Assembly (NCBI GenBank): GCA_037013685.1
Contig: CM072887.1
Coordinates: 53,123,154-53,187,153 of the forward strand
Length of the DNA: 64,000 nt
Direction of reading: 5' to 3'
Origin: Acridotheres tristis
Lineage: Eukaryota; Chordata; Aves; Passeriformes; Sturnidae
Below are positions 63,322 through 64,000 of the stretch, piece after piece. The notes under the pieces are model-generated. The model had not been told where the DNA came from. It made no database searches and worked only from the letters and a program-made list of their open reading frames with translations. The position numbers and the translations under genes are program-made. Each line of letters starts with the position of its first letter. Position 1 is the stretch's first letter.

Positions 63322-63552
63322 TCAGTCAGTGGAAGTGTGCATCTTCCAACAACAGTGATACACTCTCTGGATTCCTTCTCCTTTGGGTACGATGTACCAC
63401 AGCTGGCTGCCTCCATCACAGGCTATACATTGCAAACCAGAAGAAGCACAAGGCTGGAAGCGTGGTGCTGGATAGAACTTCATTCCCCTGATCTGTGCCT
63501 TTTGAGCAACCTTAGTAATTTCTGAGTAACTCTGAGCTGTTCTACCAGTCAA
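63322..63552 (-). CDS. Unassigned 76-codon ORF, possible last exon
   Basis: An open minus-strand frame reading TAQSYSEITKVAQKAQIRG, then several Cys (FQPCASSGLQCIACDGGSQ) and LWYIVPKGEG before the stop. It is followed closely by AATAAA. No pyrimidine-rich acceptor precedes it. The nearest splice-like signal upstream is a donor (ATGAG before GTAAGA near 63588-63593), which does not serve it. The Met used here is simply the first in frame and has no Kozak support. The family is not recognised and it may be chance. Confidence 0.15.
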   Translation of the reverse strand: MTGRTAQSYSEITKVAQKAQIRGMKFYPAPRFQPCASSGLQCIACDGGSQLWYIVPKGEGIQRVYHCCWKMHTSTD

Positions 63553-64000
63553 TGCACCTGCCTGCAGTGCTGTCTGTTCTCCTTCTCTTACCTCATTCTG
63601 ATATTGTTAATAATTTCTCAAAAGTTCTGCTTTCACTTAGAGTGAACAGCTAAAGGCAGGGAGGTTGATGAAAAGCAAAGCAGATATCTCTCAGTGTTTT
63701 GTACCTTCTTTCCTGTCAGTAGGTGGTTCCCCTGTAAAATGGTTTCACTTTCATGAGGGAAAACATCTTGGAGGTATCCACATAAAACATTTATTTCTAG
63801 ATCTCAAATATATCATGGCATCTGACTCATAAACTATGGCTGAGGAGCCCATTTTCACAGAGTCATATAATAGTTCAGCCCCAGTCTGCAACTATTTCCT
63901 TCTCAAAGTGGTGAACTCTGTTCTGCCAGCAACAGTCCTAAATTGCTCTCTTTCCTCCTCTTCTTCCTCCACAAGATGGGAAGCACATCTGAACCTCACT
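63553..64000. other. Window end, no gene seen
   Basis: A minus-strand exon of 58 bases could be framed by TCCCTGCCTTTAG and GAG before GTAAGA, but its only long frame hits a stop at the donor. It is therefore not called. Confidence 0.35.

Noticed and set aside
63593..63652. Short minus exon between CCTGCCTTTAG and a GTAAGA donor
   Set aside because: The only long frame meets a stop at the donor, so it cannot be an internal coding exon.
1..64000. CRISPR array, tRNA or rRNA genes, prokaryote-type operons, complete retroviral or LTR element
   Set aside because: I looked for spaced repeats, tRNA B-box words and recognisable pol motifs in the translations and found none. Old LTR fragments could still be missed without a repeat library.

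Overview
The window looks like AT-rich, gene-poor nuclear DNA of a vertebrate, most likely a bird. The main evidence is two 5'-truncated CR1 LINE tails at 24.1 and 25.3 kb. The second ends in the CR1 terminal repeat, read on the minus strand as ATTCTATG units. Interspersed repeats are otherwise sparse, I see no SINEs, and CpG is depleted almost everywhere. There is no operon, prophage, CRISPR array, rRNA or tRNA that I can recognise. I could not match any protein segment to a named family, so no gene symbols are given.

The left third (1-18.5 kb) holds the only stretch that behaves like a gene, on the minus strand. The best-supported path has three parts. The first is an exon opening with ATG in a strong Kozak context (18347-18412). 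The second is an internal exon (17024-17130) with a T-rich acceptor and good donor. The third is a terminal exon (9958-10024) with a pyrimidine-rich acceptor, a stop codon, and AATAAA 52 bases further on, followed by a T/GT-rich stretch. These join in frame to a 79-residue, highly charged protein. The middle exon is also open in a second frame that reads as a coiled coil. In that frame it joins in phase to two more candidate exons at 4304-4563 and 1506-1672, so the exon structure is unresolved. Between them, at 10.8-11.3 kb, lies a non-coding block with unusually many CpGs and several TAAT cores, which looks like constrained regulatory DNA. A GC-rich patch at 13.1-13.8 kb is open on both strands and is probably not a gene.

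The middle (18.5-58 kb) is mostly featureless intronic or intergenic sequence. It contains the CR1 fragments, small microsatellites, two near-perfect 11-14 bp hairpins, an octamer-containing block near 26.6 kb, and a few isolated exon-like open segments (26.2, 31.4 and 38.2 kb).

The right end has the most distinctive structure: a 385-bp pentanucleotide minisatellite (58181-58565, 77 units of YCCTG). It directly abuts a small CpG-rich segment carrying an octamer (ATTTGCAT) and a TATA box, a plausible promoter. The long ORFs across the minisatellite on both strands are artefacts of a repeat unit that contains no stop in any frame. The last kilobase has an unassigned 76-codon minus-strand ORF followed by AATAAA.

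No undescribed system is demonstrated here. The strongest leads are the minus-strand exon set and the minisatellite-promoter pair.
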